Part shown: positions 43,702 through 51,913 of the stretch, piece after piece
How the letters are laid out: every line of letters begins with the position of its first letter
How positions within the stretch are numbered: position 1 is the first letter of the stretch
NCBI GenBank assembly: GCA_945872365.1
Contig: CAMBZJ010000022.1
Coordinates: 1-52,306 of the forward strand
Length of the DNA: 52,306 nt
From: Klebsiella pneumoniae
GTDB taxonomy: Bacteria > Desulfobacterota > Binatia > UBA12015
Direction: 5' to 3'
Position numbers and translations under genes: made by a program
Notes under the pieces: generated by a model
Seen by the model: only the letters and a program-made list of their open reading frames with translations
Database searches by the model: none
Told to the model about the DNA's origin: nothing

Positions 43702-45177
43702 TCAGCAGAAGTCCGGGCCGCCGTCCATGTCGAAGTGGTCGGCTGCGCCGGTCCGGCCCCGGTCCGGTGCCGCGCCGCGACCGGACATCGGAAGCCCCTG
43801 AAGCCAGAGTGCGAGGAAGGCCCAGAGGAGGGGCTCGACCGTGAACTTGAAGCGCTGGTTCTCGCCCAGGTCGGCCGAGTTCGAGATGACGGCGACATAG
43901 AGCAGGTTCGCAGCGGCGAACAGCAGGGTCGCGTCCGAAGGCCGCGCGGTTCCCCCGAGCGACCGCCGCGCCGCTCCGATGCTGCACGCCGGCAGCGCTA
44001 CGAAGAAGGCGAGCAGGAAGAGCAGGCTCGTCCGGCCAAGTCCCTCGGGCAGTGTCCAGAGCACGAACCGATCGTAGATGCGACGCCACGCCTCCATGGC
44101 GGGGACCTTCCAGGCCGCGAAGAGCGGGTAGTTCTCGGTCGGTTCGAAGAAGAGCGTCCAGCCGTGGCGCCACGCCGAGAGCAGCGCGCGCGGGTGGTGC
44201 CAGGCGAGGACGACGGAGTCGCGTCGCAACTGTCGCGCGATCGCGACGTAGGCGGCGTTGTTGAAATTGTTCATGCCGAAGATCTTCTGCTTGGCGTCCA
44301 CCGCGGGGTGGCCCCGTGCCGGGAGGTCCGTCCACTCCGCGGGATACTCCGACAATTCGCCGAACGGCCGCACCAGCACGAGTGGCGAGACGACGCCCTC
44401 GCGCACGAGCGCGAGCTTCTCGTCCGTGGTCACCTCGACGCCGGCGACGCGCATGACGTGCATCCCGGCCCAGGAACTCGTGCCGAAGAAGCCGAAGACC
44501 ATGGCGTTCTTGGCGCACCAGGCGACCGGCATGAGCAGCATGGCCATGAGCACGGCCCAGGCCGCACCCCTGCCTCGCAGTTCGTGCGATGCGGCCATCG
44601 GAAGCAGCGCGATCGCGACGAGCCAGGCCGGCTGGAAGGTGGACCGCAAGAGGCAGAGCAGCGTCGGCCACAGGAGCGCGACCGCGAAGCGCCCCGGGGT
44701 CGGTCGCTCGAGCAGCTGAGAGAAGCCGAGACACGCGAGGACCAGGAGGAGCGCCTCGAAGAGCGTGTAGTAGAGCCAGCACTCGCAGTAGAGCAGGGCC
44801 GGGCTCGCGAGGAAGAGGATGCTCGTCGCGAGCGCCCATCCCCGGCGCACGCCGAGCCGTCGCAGGAGCGCGTGGAGGGCGAGTACCAGGGCGAGGCTCG
44901 CCGCCCGGAACACGAGCCCGAATCCGAGGCCGAAGTCGGTGAAGGACTTCAGGCCGACACCGAGGAAGAAGTTGAAGAGAGGCGGTTGCGCATGGAGCCA
45001 CCAGAGGCTCCGCAGCAGGTCGTCGCGCAGTAGCACGGGGTCGACGAACTGTACGCACCAGCTGAGCGCGGAAGGGTCGAAGTGCAGTCCGACGACCCGG
45101 TCCACGAAGAGGCGCGAGGCGACGAAGAGAGCGGCAAGCAGGGCTGCGTCGAATCTTTCTGCGGGTTCGTGGCGCAT
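43702..45177 (-). CDS. Multi-spanning membrane protein, GT-C/GT39-like
   Basis: This 491-residue protein has about ten hydrophobic helices. An early WWLHAQPPLFNFFLGVG segment resembles the first-loop 'QPPLF' motif of GT39-like transferases, and acidic residues lie in the preceding FVDRVVGLHFDP. It may transfer a lipid-linked sugar on the periplasmic side; the donor and acceptor are not known. It lies 72 bp downstream of the selenoprotein gene on the same strand, but a functional link is not evident. No signal peptide beyond the first helix. Confidence 0.7.
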   Translation of the reverse strand: MRHEPAERFDAALLAALFVASRLFVDRVVGLHFDPSALSWCVQFVDPVLLRDDLLRSLWWLHAQPPLFNFFLGVGLKSFTDFGLGFGLVFRAASLALVLALHALLRRLGVRRGWALATSILFLASPALLYCECWLYYTLFEALLLVLACLGFSQLLERPTPGRFAVALLWPTLLCLLRSTFQPAWLVAIALLPMAASHELRGRGAAWAVLMAMLLMPVAWCAKNAMVFGFFGTSSWAGMHVMRVAGVEVTTDEKLALVREGVVSPLVLVRPFGELSEYPAEWTDLPARGHPAVDAKQKIFGMNNFNNAAYVAIARQLRRDSVVLAWHHPRALLSAWRHGWTLFFEPTENYPLFAAWKVPAMEAWRRIYDRFVLWTLPEGLGRTSLLFLLAFFVALPACSIGAARRSLGGTARPSDATLLFAAANLLYVAVISNSADLGENQRFKFTVEPLLWAFLALWLQGLPMSGRGAAPDRGRTGAADHFDMDGGPDFC

Positions 45178-45249
45178 CTCGTCTTCGTCCGGGGCCCGGC
45201 AACGGGAGCGTCGCTCCGCCCCCGGCCCCGGGTCAAGCGCCGGGCGCGG

Positions 45250-45780
45250 TCAGTCCCGGTCGCGGACCAGCGCCGCGACGATCGCGTCGAGCGCCGCGTC
45301 GGCCCGGGCACGCATCTCGTCGTCGTTCGCGTCCTGGATCGGATGCGGCACGAAGACGCGCGCGACCGACGGGAAGCCGAGCGCGCGCGACTGGATCTCC
45401 GCCGCATCGACGAACACGCTCGATGCGACGAAAACCGCCGGCACGCCGCTGGACTCCAAAGCTAGGCAGTCGTGCACACTGCACGACACACAGGACCCTC
45501 AATCGGCGAGCGCTTCGATGACCGCGGCGCAGCTGCGCGCGATCTCGAGGCGCAAGTCCTCCGGGGCGGGCTTCGTGAAGGTCGGCTTGCGGAAGCGCAG
45601 GACCTCGATCGACGGGAATCGCTCGCGCATGCGCTCTTCGAGGTGGGCGAGGAAGACGTCACCGCGCGGCTTGGCGATGTCGAGTAGCCCGATCGGGCCC
45701 TGCAGCTCGCGGGGCCGCGGTGCGCGTGCGCGCTCGAGCGGCACGCGCTCGTCGGTCGGGTCGAGGAGCCTCGTTGGCAT
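45250..45780 (-). CDS. UGSC family selenoprotein (in-frame UGA read as selenocysteine)
   Basis: Two short frames in the same phase are joined by one TGA (45499-45501). Read as selenocysteine it gives a 176-residue protein with Sec at residue 94: EALAD-Sec-GSCVSCSVHDC. The Sec-Gly-Ser-Cys motif and its surroundings (PIGLLDIAKPRGDVFLAHL, VLRFRKPTFTKPAPEDLRLE, VHDCLALESSGVPAVFVASS) are those of the UGSC (seleno)protein family as I know it. Both halves are needed for a sensible domain, and a stem-loop suited to a SECIS lies at 45469-45487. The family function is unknown; a thiol/selenol redox role is likely. Sec insertion needs selA, selB, selC and selD elsewhere. Start ATG 45780 is not backed by a good ribosome site. 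Without readthrough the product would be a 93-residue fragment. Confidence 0.85.
45469..45487 (-). promoter_or_regulatory. Bacterial SECIS-type stem-loop downstream of the UGA
   Basis: In the mRNA, GUCGUGC pairs perfectly with GCACGAC (7 bp) around the loop AGUGU. The stem starts 12 nt and the loop 19 nt after the UGA, and there is a G in the first two loop bases. These match the general shape of bacterial SECIS elements (loop roughly 16-37 nt from the UGA). There is no bulged U as in E. coli fdhF. The hairpin is inside the coding region, so the sequence also encodes VSCSVHD. Confidence 0.75.
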
Positions 45781-45910
45781 GGCCGAAGTCGTGCCACCGC
45801 GCGCGCCGCATGGCAAGGCCCTGCGCTGGCATCCCGGATTGCCGGGGATGGTGTGCCCGGATACCGTGCGAGCGGCGGCGCCGGTCCGCCTTCGGTCTCC
45901 CATCATCCCA

Positions 45911-47371
45911 TCATCGGACCGTGTAGTCCTCCCAGCGCACCTCGCGGGTCGCATCCGCGTAGTCGCGGGTGTGCGATCCCCAGTTCTGGGTGATCTCGCC
46001 GCGCTCGTTCTTGTACCAGGATCGGCAATGCGGATCGGCCCAGGTGGTCCTGGCGAGCGCCGCCTGGAGTTCGGCGTGGAAGCGCGCCTGCGCTGCGTCG
46101 GTGGGTTCGATCGCGTCGAGCCCTCGGTCGCGCATCGCCCGCAGAGCTTGCACCGCGTACTCGACCTGGCGCTCGAGCATGAAGGTGATCGAGTTGTGCC
46201 CGAGGTTCGTGTTCGGGCCGTAGAGGACGAAGAGGTTCGGAAAATGCGCGACCGTGATGCCGAGGTAGGCGCTCGGCGACTCCGCCCAGGCGTCGCGCAG
46301 CCGGAGCCCGCCCCGACCCACGACGTCGATCGACCACTGCCAGCCGGTCGTCTCGAAGCCGGTCGCCCAGACGATCACGTCGAAGGGCTGCCGCGCGCCG
46401 TCGGCGGTCTCGATTCCTCCGGGCAGGATGCGGGCGATGCGCTCGGTGATCAACTCGACGTTCGGGCGCAGGAGTGCGGGGAAGTAGTCGTCGGAGATGA
46501 GGATGCGCTTGCAGCCCACCGGGTAGTCCGGCGTCAGCTTTGCGCGAAGCGCGGGGTCGGGCACCTGTTCCGCGAGGTGATTCAGCGCGATGCGGGTGTA
46601 GGCGGCGCGTCCCTCGTCCGTCCAGCTGAACGCCTGCCAGAACAGGTGGTCCGCGTTCTGGTAGACGAGGTCGCGGGCCATCATCGCGACGTGCGGCGCG
46701 GTGAGGGCGAGCGACTTCTCCTCGTCGGTGATCGGGCGGTCGAGCCGCGGGATCACCCAGTTGGGCGTGCGCTGGAAGACCGCGACGCGAGCGGCGACCT
46801 TCGCGACCTCCGGGATGATCTGGACCGCGCTCGCGGCCGACCCGACCAACGCCACGCGCTTGCCGGCGAGATCGACCGAGTGGGCCCAGCGCGCAGAGTG
46901 GAACGACGGCCCGGTGAAGTCTCCATGGCCGGGGATGTCGGGAACCTGCGGGCGGTTCAACTGGCCGAGCGCGGCGACGAGCGCGTTCGCCTCGATCGTC
47001 CGTCCCGCGCTCGTCTCGATCCTCCAGGTCGCACGGGTGTCGTCCCAGGTCGCCCGCGTCGTCTCCTCGCTCAGGTGCAGGTGAGGGCGCAGGCCGAAGC
47101 GATCGGTGACGTCCTCGGCGTAGCGCCGGATCTCGTCGTGGCGCGGGTAGACGTGGCTCCAGGCAAGGCTCGGCGCGAACGAGAACTGGTAGAGCGACAC
47201 CGGTACGTCGCAGCAGCAGCCCGGGTAGGTGTTGTCGCGCCAGGTGCCGCCGACGCTGGCCGCCTTCTCGAGGATGGTCAGGTCCTCGAAGCCGGCTTCG
47301 AGCAGCTTCGCCCCCGCGCAGAGGCCGCCGAGTCCGGCGCCGACGACGGCGACCGATCGCTTGTCCGACAT
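45911..47371 (-). CDS. Flavin-containing (Baeyer-Villiger type) monooxygenase
   Basis: The 486-residue protein has the FAD loop VAVVGAGLGGLCAGAKLLEAG at its start. The BVMO fingerprint FTGPSFHSARWAHS (FxGxxxHxxxW, near residue 150) follows, then the NADPH Rossmann loop VALVGSAASAVQI. It ends with a short, conserved Trp/Tyr-rich tail. It inserts oxygen next to a ketone to give an ester or lactone, or oxidises other heteroatoms. The ATG at 47371 has a strong GGAGG site; the frame upstream is an Arg-rich readthrough. It sits between the selenoprotein and the thioredoxin-domain gene. Confidence 0.92.
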   Translation of the reverse strand: MSDKRSVAVVGAGLGGLCAGAKLLEAGFEDLTILEKAASVGGTWRDNTYPGCCCDVPVSLYQFSFAPSLAWSHVYPRHDEIRRYAEDVTDRFGLRPHLHLSEETTRATWDDTRATWRIETSAGRTIEANALVAALGQLNRPQVPDIPGHGDFTGPSFHSARWAHSVDLAGKRVALVGSAASAVQIIPEVAKVAARVAVFQRTPNWVIPRLDRPITDEEKSLALTAPHVAMMARDLVYQNADHLFWQAFSWTDEGRAAYTRIALNHLAEQVPDPALRAKLTPDYPVGCKRILISDDYFPALLRPNVELITERIARILPGGIETADGARQPFDVIVWATGFETTGWQWSIDVVGRGGLRLRDAWAESPSAYLGITVAHFPNLFVLYGPNTNLGHNSITFMLERQVEYAVQALRAMRDRGLDAIEPTDAAQARFHAELQAALARTTWADPHCRSWYKNERGEITQNWGSHTRDYADATREVRWEDYTVR

Positions 47372-47483
47372 GATCGCTTCCTCCCCGCGTAGACCGGTGC
47401 CGCGACGGCGGCGACGGCCGCGGATCTTGGCGCGTCGTGGCGTACCCGGCAAGCCGGCGCGGGTCCGCGCCCGCCGGGGCGCC

Positions 47484-49079
47484 TCAGTCGATCCGCCGGG
47501 TCACGATCTCCGAGCCCATCGGCCCCTGTACCCAGCCGCCGATGACCGCTGCGAACTTCCCCGCCGGGCCACCCGCGACGACGACGTGGATCTTTGCGGG
47601 ATCGCGGAACTTGGACACCCGGACCTCGGACGGGTCACGCCCGCCGGCGAGCTTCGCCGGGAGGCCTTCGCGGCAGTCGTCGTCGGCGAGCAACTCGGAG
47701 AGCGGCCGCGCGGTCACTTCCTGGATGCGGCGCCGCAGGTCGTCCTTCGTCCAGCCGTCGCGCGCGATGGTGTCGACGTGTTCCGGCGGCAGCACGAGGA
47801 ATACGTCGCCGTAGCCGCCCCAGCGCGGGTGGGCGACGCTCTGCATGGCGAGTCCGAGCGACGTCGCGAGACCCGAGGCGGTGCGGCTCGCCTGGTCGAC
47901 GATCGCGCGCGGCGCCTCGGCCGCAAACAGGGTGACGGTGGAATCCTCGCGGACGAAGCCGCGCTCGACGTGCAGCGGCTCCCAGGGACTCGCCTCCTCG
48001 TTCTCTGCGATGCAGTAGGTGAACTTGCCGGGCTGGCCGAGCGTCGCCCGGTCCACCTCGCCCGGCCGCCCGCCGCCGACGTTGCGCACGACGAGGTTCA
48101 AGGCGCGCCCGATCGTCGCATTCGCCCGGTGGCCCTGCCCGAAGACGTTGATGCCGGAGTTGAGACCGATCCGCGCGCGGATCGGGCCGTTCACGACGAG
48201 CAGGGGGGCGGCGAAGTAGGTCGTCGCGAGCACGCCGTGCATGTTGAAGGCGTCGCTGCAGGCGGCCTCGACCGCCGCGAGCACGACCGGCAGGTAGTCG
48301 GGCCGGCAGCCGGCCATGACCGCGTTGATTGCGACCTTCTCGACGGTCGCGGGTGCGAGGTTCGGCGGCACGAGTGCCACGACCTCCCGCGGATCGCGCC
48401 GGGTGCCGCCGAGCATGCGCAGGACACGCTCCTCGGTCGGGTGCACGACCGGCAGCCCGTCGGTCACGCCGCGCGCGAAGAGCGCCTCGTCGGGATCCTC
48501 GTCGTCGCCGATTTCGATCGCACGCGCCTCGAGCCGCGCGCGTCCCTCCTCGACCTCGCGTGCACGCACGACCGACGGGTCGAGCGTGCGCGAGGCACAG
48601 CCGGGCCGGAACTCCGGCAGGCGGAAGGCGCCGATGGCTCGTTCGACCTCGGTCGTGTCCGCGCCGCAGAGCTCCGCCGCGCGCCGGGCGAGGGCCGCGA
48701 ACTCGCCGAGATGCAGGGCCTCGGTGCGGCAGACGATCGCGCCCGAGGCGTCGGCCAGAACGAGTGTGGGCACGATCTCGACTCCGAGCGCGAACGAGAC
48801 CGCCAGGTCGCGGTCGAGCGCCTGCGGGAAGCACAGCCCGTACTCGCCGATCGCGTCGAGCGTGTCGTCGTCGCCGCTCTGCGAAACGCCGATCGTCTCG
48901 AGCCCGCGCGCGTGCAGCGAGCGCGACAACCGCTCGACCGCCGGCAGGACGAGGGCGCAGGTCTCGCAGTCGCGCTTCCAGACCACGACGAGCCGCGGCG
49001 CGGGCGTCCCCGGTCGCAACTCGACCGCCTCGCCCTGGAGGGTCCCGAGTGCGACCGCCGGCAGCGAGGTCGGTGTCAT
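47484..49079 (-). CDS. Thioredoxin-fold domain fused to large UGSC-associated C-terminal domain
   Basis: The 531-residue protein has an N-terminal thioredoxin-like/AhpC-TSA-type domain with a redox CxxC (VVWKRDCETCALVLP, near residue 35) and a cis-Pro-like segment VEIVPTLVLADASG. From about residue 180 there is a large domain with GVTDGLPVVHPTEERVLRML, AAPLLVVNGPIRARIGLNSG, INVFGQGHRANATIGRAL and CIAENEEASPWEPLHVERGF. I associate this C-terminal type with UGSC proteins, but its role is not known. The ATG at 49079 is preferred over the upstream start at 49223, which adds unrelated residues. It may be the electron or thiol partner of the selenoprotein. Confidence 0.75.
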   Translation of the reverse strand: MTPTSLPAVALGTLQGEAVELRPGTPAPRLVVVWKRDCETCALVLPAVERLSRSLHARGLETIGVSQSGDDDTLDAIGEYGLCFPQALDRDLAVSFALGVEIVPTLVLADASGAIVCRTEALHLGEFAALARRAAELCGADTTEVERAIGAFRLPEFRPGCASRTLDPSVVRAREVEEGRARLEARAIEIGDDEDPDEALFARGVTDGLPVVHPTEERVLRMLGGTRRDPREVVALVPPNLAPATVEKVAINAVMAGCRPDYLPVVLAAVEAACSDAFNMHGVLATTYFAAPLLVVNGPIRARIGLNSGINVFGQGHRANATIGRALNLVVRNVGGGRPGEVDRATLGQPGKFTYCIAENEEASPWEPLHVERGFVREDSTVTLFAAEAPRAIVDQASRTASGLATSLGLAMQSVAHPRWGGYGDVFLVLPPEHVDTIARDGWTKDDLRRRIQEVTARPLSELLADDDCREGLPAKLAGGRDPSEVRVSKFRDPAKIHVVVAGGPAGKFAAVIGGWVQGPMGSEIVTRRID

Positions 49080-49143
49080 CGTGTCACGCCAGGCGTCGCC
49101 GCGGCGGGCGCCCGGCCCGGGATCGACGGAAGCACCCCGGGGT

Positions 49144-50316
49144 TCACTTCGGAAGCCCGAGCACCCTGTCGGCGACGATGTTGCGCTGCACCTCCGAGGT
49201 GCCGGCCGCGATCGTGCGGCCACGCGAATACAGCATCAGGTGCGGCCAGCGACCGTCGTCCACCGCGTGCGGCGAACCGGGCATGAGCAGGCCGGCCGGG
49301 CCGAGTGCCTCGAGCATGACCTCGAACTGGCGCTGGTACATCTCGCTCCAGAAGAGCTTCTCGATCGAGCCCTCGGGCCCGGGCGCATGGCCGCGCAGCT
49401 GGCGCGTGAGGCCCCGGTAGGCGGTGAGCCGGATGATCTCGCCTTCGAGGTGGAGCTGGGCGAGTTTCTGGCGCAGGACCGGGTCGGACGCCGCGCGCTC
49501 CCGGATCCGCGGCAGCATGTCGGCGAAGGCGACGCGCGACTGCAGCTGGCGCTGGAAGGTGAGCGTCGCGCGCTCGTGCATGAGGCAGGTGATCGCGATG
49601 TTCCAGCCGCCGTCGATCTCGCCCACCACGTTGCGGCGCGGAATGCGGACGTTCTCGAAGAAGACCTCGTTGAAGTCGTCGTCGCCGCTGATCTGCCGCA
49701 GCGGTCGCACGGTGACGCCGGGGGCCTGCATGTCGGCGACGAGGAAGGTGATGCCGCGGTGCTTGGGCGCCGTCGGGTTCGTGCGCACGAGCAGCATGCA
49801 CCAGCGGGCATAGTGCCCCCAGCTGGTCCAGACCTTCTGGCCGTTCACGACGAAGTCGTCGCCGTCGAGCACCGCGGTGGTGCGCAGCGCTGCGAGATCG
49901 GAACCCGCTCCCGGCTCCGAGAATCCCTGGCACCAGATCTCCTCGGAGGTGAGGATCGGGCGCAGGTGGCGCGCCTTCTGCTCCTCGGTGCCGTGCCGGA
50001 TGAGCACGGGGCCCGCCATCGTGAGCCCGGCGAGGTTCACCGGCAGCGGCGCCTTCGCCCGGGCGGTCTCCTCGATGTAGATGATCTGCTCGATCAGGCT
50101 CGCACCGCGGCCGCCATACTCCTTCGGCCAGGACAGGCCGGCGTAGCCGGCCTCGACCAGCTTGCCCTGAAAGTCGCGGTCGAGCGCGAGCATCTCCGCG
50201 TCGGCTCCGGGCTGTGGACAGGCGGGGGTACCCCAGCCCGGAGGCAGGGCGCGCGCGAGGAAGTCGCGCAGTTCGGCGCGGAAGCGCTCCTGTTCCGGCG
50301 TGTAGGAGAAGTCCAT
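49144..50316 (-). CDS. Acyl-CoA dehydrogenase
   Basis: This 390-residue FAD enzyme introduces a trans-2 double bond into an acyl-CoA. It has the N-terminal DFSYTPEQERFRAELRDFLA, the FAD/substrate motif WCQGFSEPGAGSDLAALRT, the middle VNGQKVWTSWGHYARWCMLL and a C-terminal YSRGRTIAAGTSEVQRNIVAD. ATG 50316 (MDFSYTPE) has a GAGGT site; the longer frame to 50448 is not family-like. It resembles long-chain or sterol-side-chain ACADs such as FadE-type, but the exact substrate is not known. It starts the same-strand group that includes the selenoprotein. Confidence 0.93.
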   Translation of the reverse strand: MDFSYTPEQERFRAELRDFLARALPPGWGTPACPQPGADAEMLALDRDFQGKLVEAGYAGLSWPKEYGGRGASLIEQIIYIEETARAKAPLPVNLAGLTMAGPVLIRHGTEEQKARHLRPILTSEEIWCQGFSEPGAGSDLAALRTTAVLDGDDFVVNGQKVWTSWGHYARWCMLLVRTNPTAPKHRGITFLVADMQAPGVTVRPLRQISGDDDFNEVFFENVRIPRRNVVGEIDGGWNIAITCLMHERATLTFQRQLQSRVAFADMLPRIRERAASDPVLRQKLAQLHLEGEIIRLTAYRGLTRQLRGHAPGPEGSIEKLFWSEMYQRQFEVMLEALGPAGLLMPGSPHAVDDGRWPHLMLYSRGRTIAAGTSEVQRNIVADRVLGLPK

Positions 50317-50581
50317 GGCGGCGACCTCGAGGGCGAGCGGCGCAGCGATCGCGCCGGCCCTGCCTCTAATCCACGGCGGGTCCGGGGGCGAGAGCCGGCC
50401 CGGGCACCCCTGTCTCCGCCCGGGGATGAGGGGTTCATGCCGGGGCATCCGGCCAAGGCGAGGAGGGCCGGTGCGAGCGGCGGCAGAGTCGCTCGCACCG
50501 CCGAGCCGGAGCCGGGTGCTCCCGCCACGCGCCGATCGCCTTCCACGCGAGCGCGCGCCGCCGGTACGCGGCCTCCGCTCT
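50317..50581. other. Intergenic region upstream of ACAD and tRNA-Val
   Basis: Between the divergent ACAD gene and the tRNA there are about 300 bp in all. I see the ACAD ribosome site at the left edge, the tRNA promoter at the right edge, and no supported ORF or RNA gene in between. The open frames here are GC-driven. Confidence 0.6.
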
Positions 50582-50610
50582 TTGACCCCTTCGCGGGCGG
50601 TTGTTATCGG
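50582..50610 (+). promoter_or_regulatory. Promoter of tRNA-Val
   Basis: TTGACC (50582-50587), 17-nt spacer, then TATCGG (50605-50610), with an extended -10 TGT just before it. The predicted start lies a few bases before the tRNA at 50623. Confidence 0.55.
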
Positions 50611-50622
50611 TGGGGCGTTTCA

Positions 50623-50696
50623 GGTCGCATAGCTCAGTTGGTTAGAGCGCTTGCCTCACACGCAAGAGGTCCGGTGTTCGAGTCACCGTGCGACCA
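50623..50696 (+). tRNA. tRNA-Val (anticodon CAC)
   Basis: The cloverleaf is complete. The acceptor stem GGTCGCA pairs with TGCGACC (50689-50695), with discriminator A. The D-arm is GCTC/GAGC. The anticodon stem CTTGC/GCAAG holds the loop CTCACAC (anticodon CAC, reads GTG). The T-arm is CGGTG/CACCG with loop TTCGAGT. The CCA end is not encoded, since the discriminator is followed by CTT. Confidence 0.97.
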
Positions 50697-50707
50697 CTTT
50701 CGCTTCC

Positions 50708-50725
50708 CGCGGCTTCGTGGCCGCG
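50708..50725 (+). terminator. Hairpin after tRNA-Val
   Basis: CGCGGC (50708-50713) pairs with GCCGCG (50720-50725) over a 6-nt loop, 12 bp after the tRNA. It may end the tRNA transcript or, on the other strand, the acetolactate decarboxylase gene. It lacks a T-run. Confidence 0.35.
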
Positions 50726-50775
50726 ACGCCGGTCCTGCGAGTGCCGGGTTGCCGCCCGGCGCGCCGGCCGGTGGA

Positions 50776-51609
50776 TCAGTCCCCCGAGCCGGCGACTCCT
50801 TCGGGTCGCGGCGCGTCCTCGTGATCCCCTTCGGCGGATGCAATTGCGGCGCGGTCGGTCACGCCCGGGGTTCCGAGTTCGACGCCGGCCGGCAGCGCGA
50901 CATGCAGGTCGTCGCAGTGGTCGACGGCCACCCTGCCGTTGCGCAGGGCGAGCGAGAGCACATGCCCGCCCGTCCTGCGGTCGTCACTCAGGAAGTGCAG
51001 GTGATAGCCCGGAACCTCCAAGCCCGCCGTCGCATCCGGGAATCGGAATCCCAGCAGTGTTCCGCGTGCCTGCGGCACGTGCCAGGTCGTCTGGTGAGCA
51101 ACCACCTCGACGAGGGGCGGGTAGGGTGGCGTCTGGCGAGCGACGCTCCGCAGGCCGATGTCGTCGAATTCGCCGTCGACGCGAACGGCGATCACGGTCG
51201 TATCCGGCGCCACGAGTTCGTCGATCAGCGCGGTCAGCTCCTTCCAGGCCAGGGGCCGGTCGATCTCCCGGGTCACGCTCGGCGCGAACTTGCAGACCAC
51301 GGCAAAGGGTGTGCGCGTAGCCGGCGATACCTCGCGCAGCACGGTGTCATGGCCGGCGACCCACGCCTGCCCGTCGAGGATCATCAGCTCGCCGTCGAGC
51401 TGCTGGACGGTGCCGACACCCAGATCGCCCAACTGCATGAAATCCGCGAGCGCGATCTCCGAGTCGTAGTTCCCTCGCAGGAGCGCATCGATCGTGCCCG
51501 CTTGCACGAGCTGGTGCTCGCGCACCGGATCGTGCGCGAGGCCGGCCCGCGTCAACACACGGAGGTGCAGGGCCCCGATGAGCCGATCGTCGATGATGTC
51601 GCGTGCCAC
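50776..51609 (-). CDS. budA: Alpha-acetolactate decarboxylase
   Basis: The 277-residue protein has the AldC signatures QAGTIDALLRGNYDSEIALA, MQLGDLGVGTVQQLDGELMI and PFAVVCKF. The zinc ligands lie in GYHLHFLSDDRRTGGHVLSL (His-x-His and a later His). It converts acetolactate to acetoin and CO2. The start is GTG at 51609. It stands alone, without acetolactate synthase or butanediol dehydrogenase nearby, so it may serve to drain acetolactate. The tail after residue ~255 is acidic and not family-like. Confidence 0.9.
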   Translation of the reverse strand: MARDIIDDRLIGALHLRVLTRAGLAHDPVREHQLVQAGTIDALLRGNYDSEIALADFMQLGDLGVGTVQQLDGELMILDGQAWVAGHDTVLREVSPATRTPFAVVCKFAPSVTREIDRPLAWKELTALIDELVAPDTTVIAVRVDGEFDDIGLRSVARQTPPYPPLVEVVAHQTTWHVPQARGTLLGFRFPDATAGLEVPGYHLHFLSDDRRTGGHVLSLALRNGRVAVDHCDDLHVALPAGVELGTPGVTDRAAIASAEGDHEDAPRPEGVAGSGD

Positions 51610-51700
51610 CGGCGACGGGCCCTAGCAGCCGGGCGGATGGGCGGCGAGCCGGGCCGGGCGATCGCATTGGCGCCTGGGAGAACCTGAAGGAGAAAAAGCG

Positions 51701-51910
51701 ATGAGTGACGCTCCGCGAACTGATCTCACACCCGCCGAGCGCGTGGATGACATCCCGCGCACAGTGCGTGCCCTGAGAGAGGCCGTCCAGGAGGCGCTCC
51801 GGCGCCACAAGCTCGCCGGCAATCCCGTCGCGGTCTGGCGGAACGCTCGTGTGGAGTGGATCCAGCCGGAGGACATCCCCGATCAGCCCGAATCGCCGGG
51901 AAGGGCGTAG
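51701..51910 (+). CDS. Small protein upstream of a decayed HEPN/DUF499-type gene
   Basis: The 69-residue protein begins MSDAPRTDLTPAERVDDIPR and contains an amphipathic helix (ALREAVQEALRRHKLAGNP) followed by VAVWRNARVEWIQPEDIP. A strong AAGGAG site precedes the ATG, and the next gene starts 3 bp after its stop. I do not recognise a named family. The layout suggests a small accessory gene co-expressed with the (now broken) large gene downstream. Confidence 0.7.
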   Translation: MSDAPRTDLTPAERVDDIPRTVRALREAVQEALRRHKLAGNPVAVWRNARVEWIQPEDIPDQPESPGRA

Positions 51911-51913
51911 TCC

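Noticed and set aside
51619-51624. TAGGGC before acetolactate decarboxylase as leaderless promoter
   Set aside because: Lacks the final T and is at -15 to -10; weaker than the other four cases.
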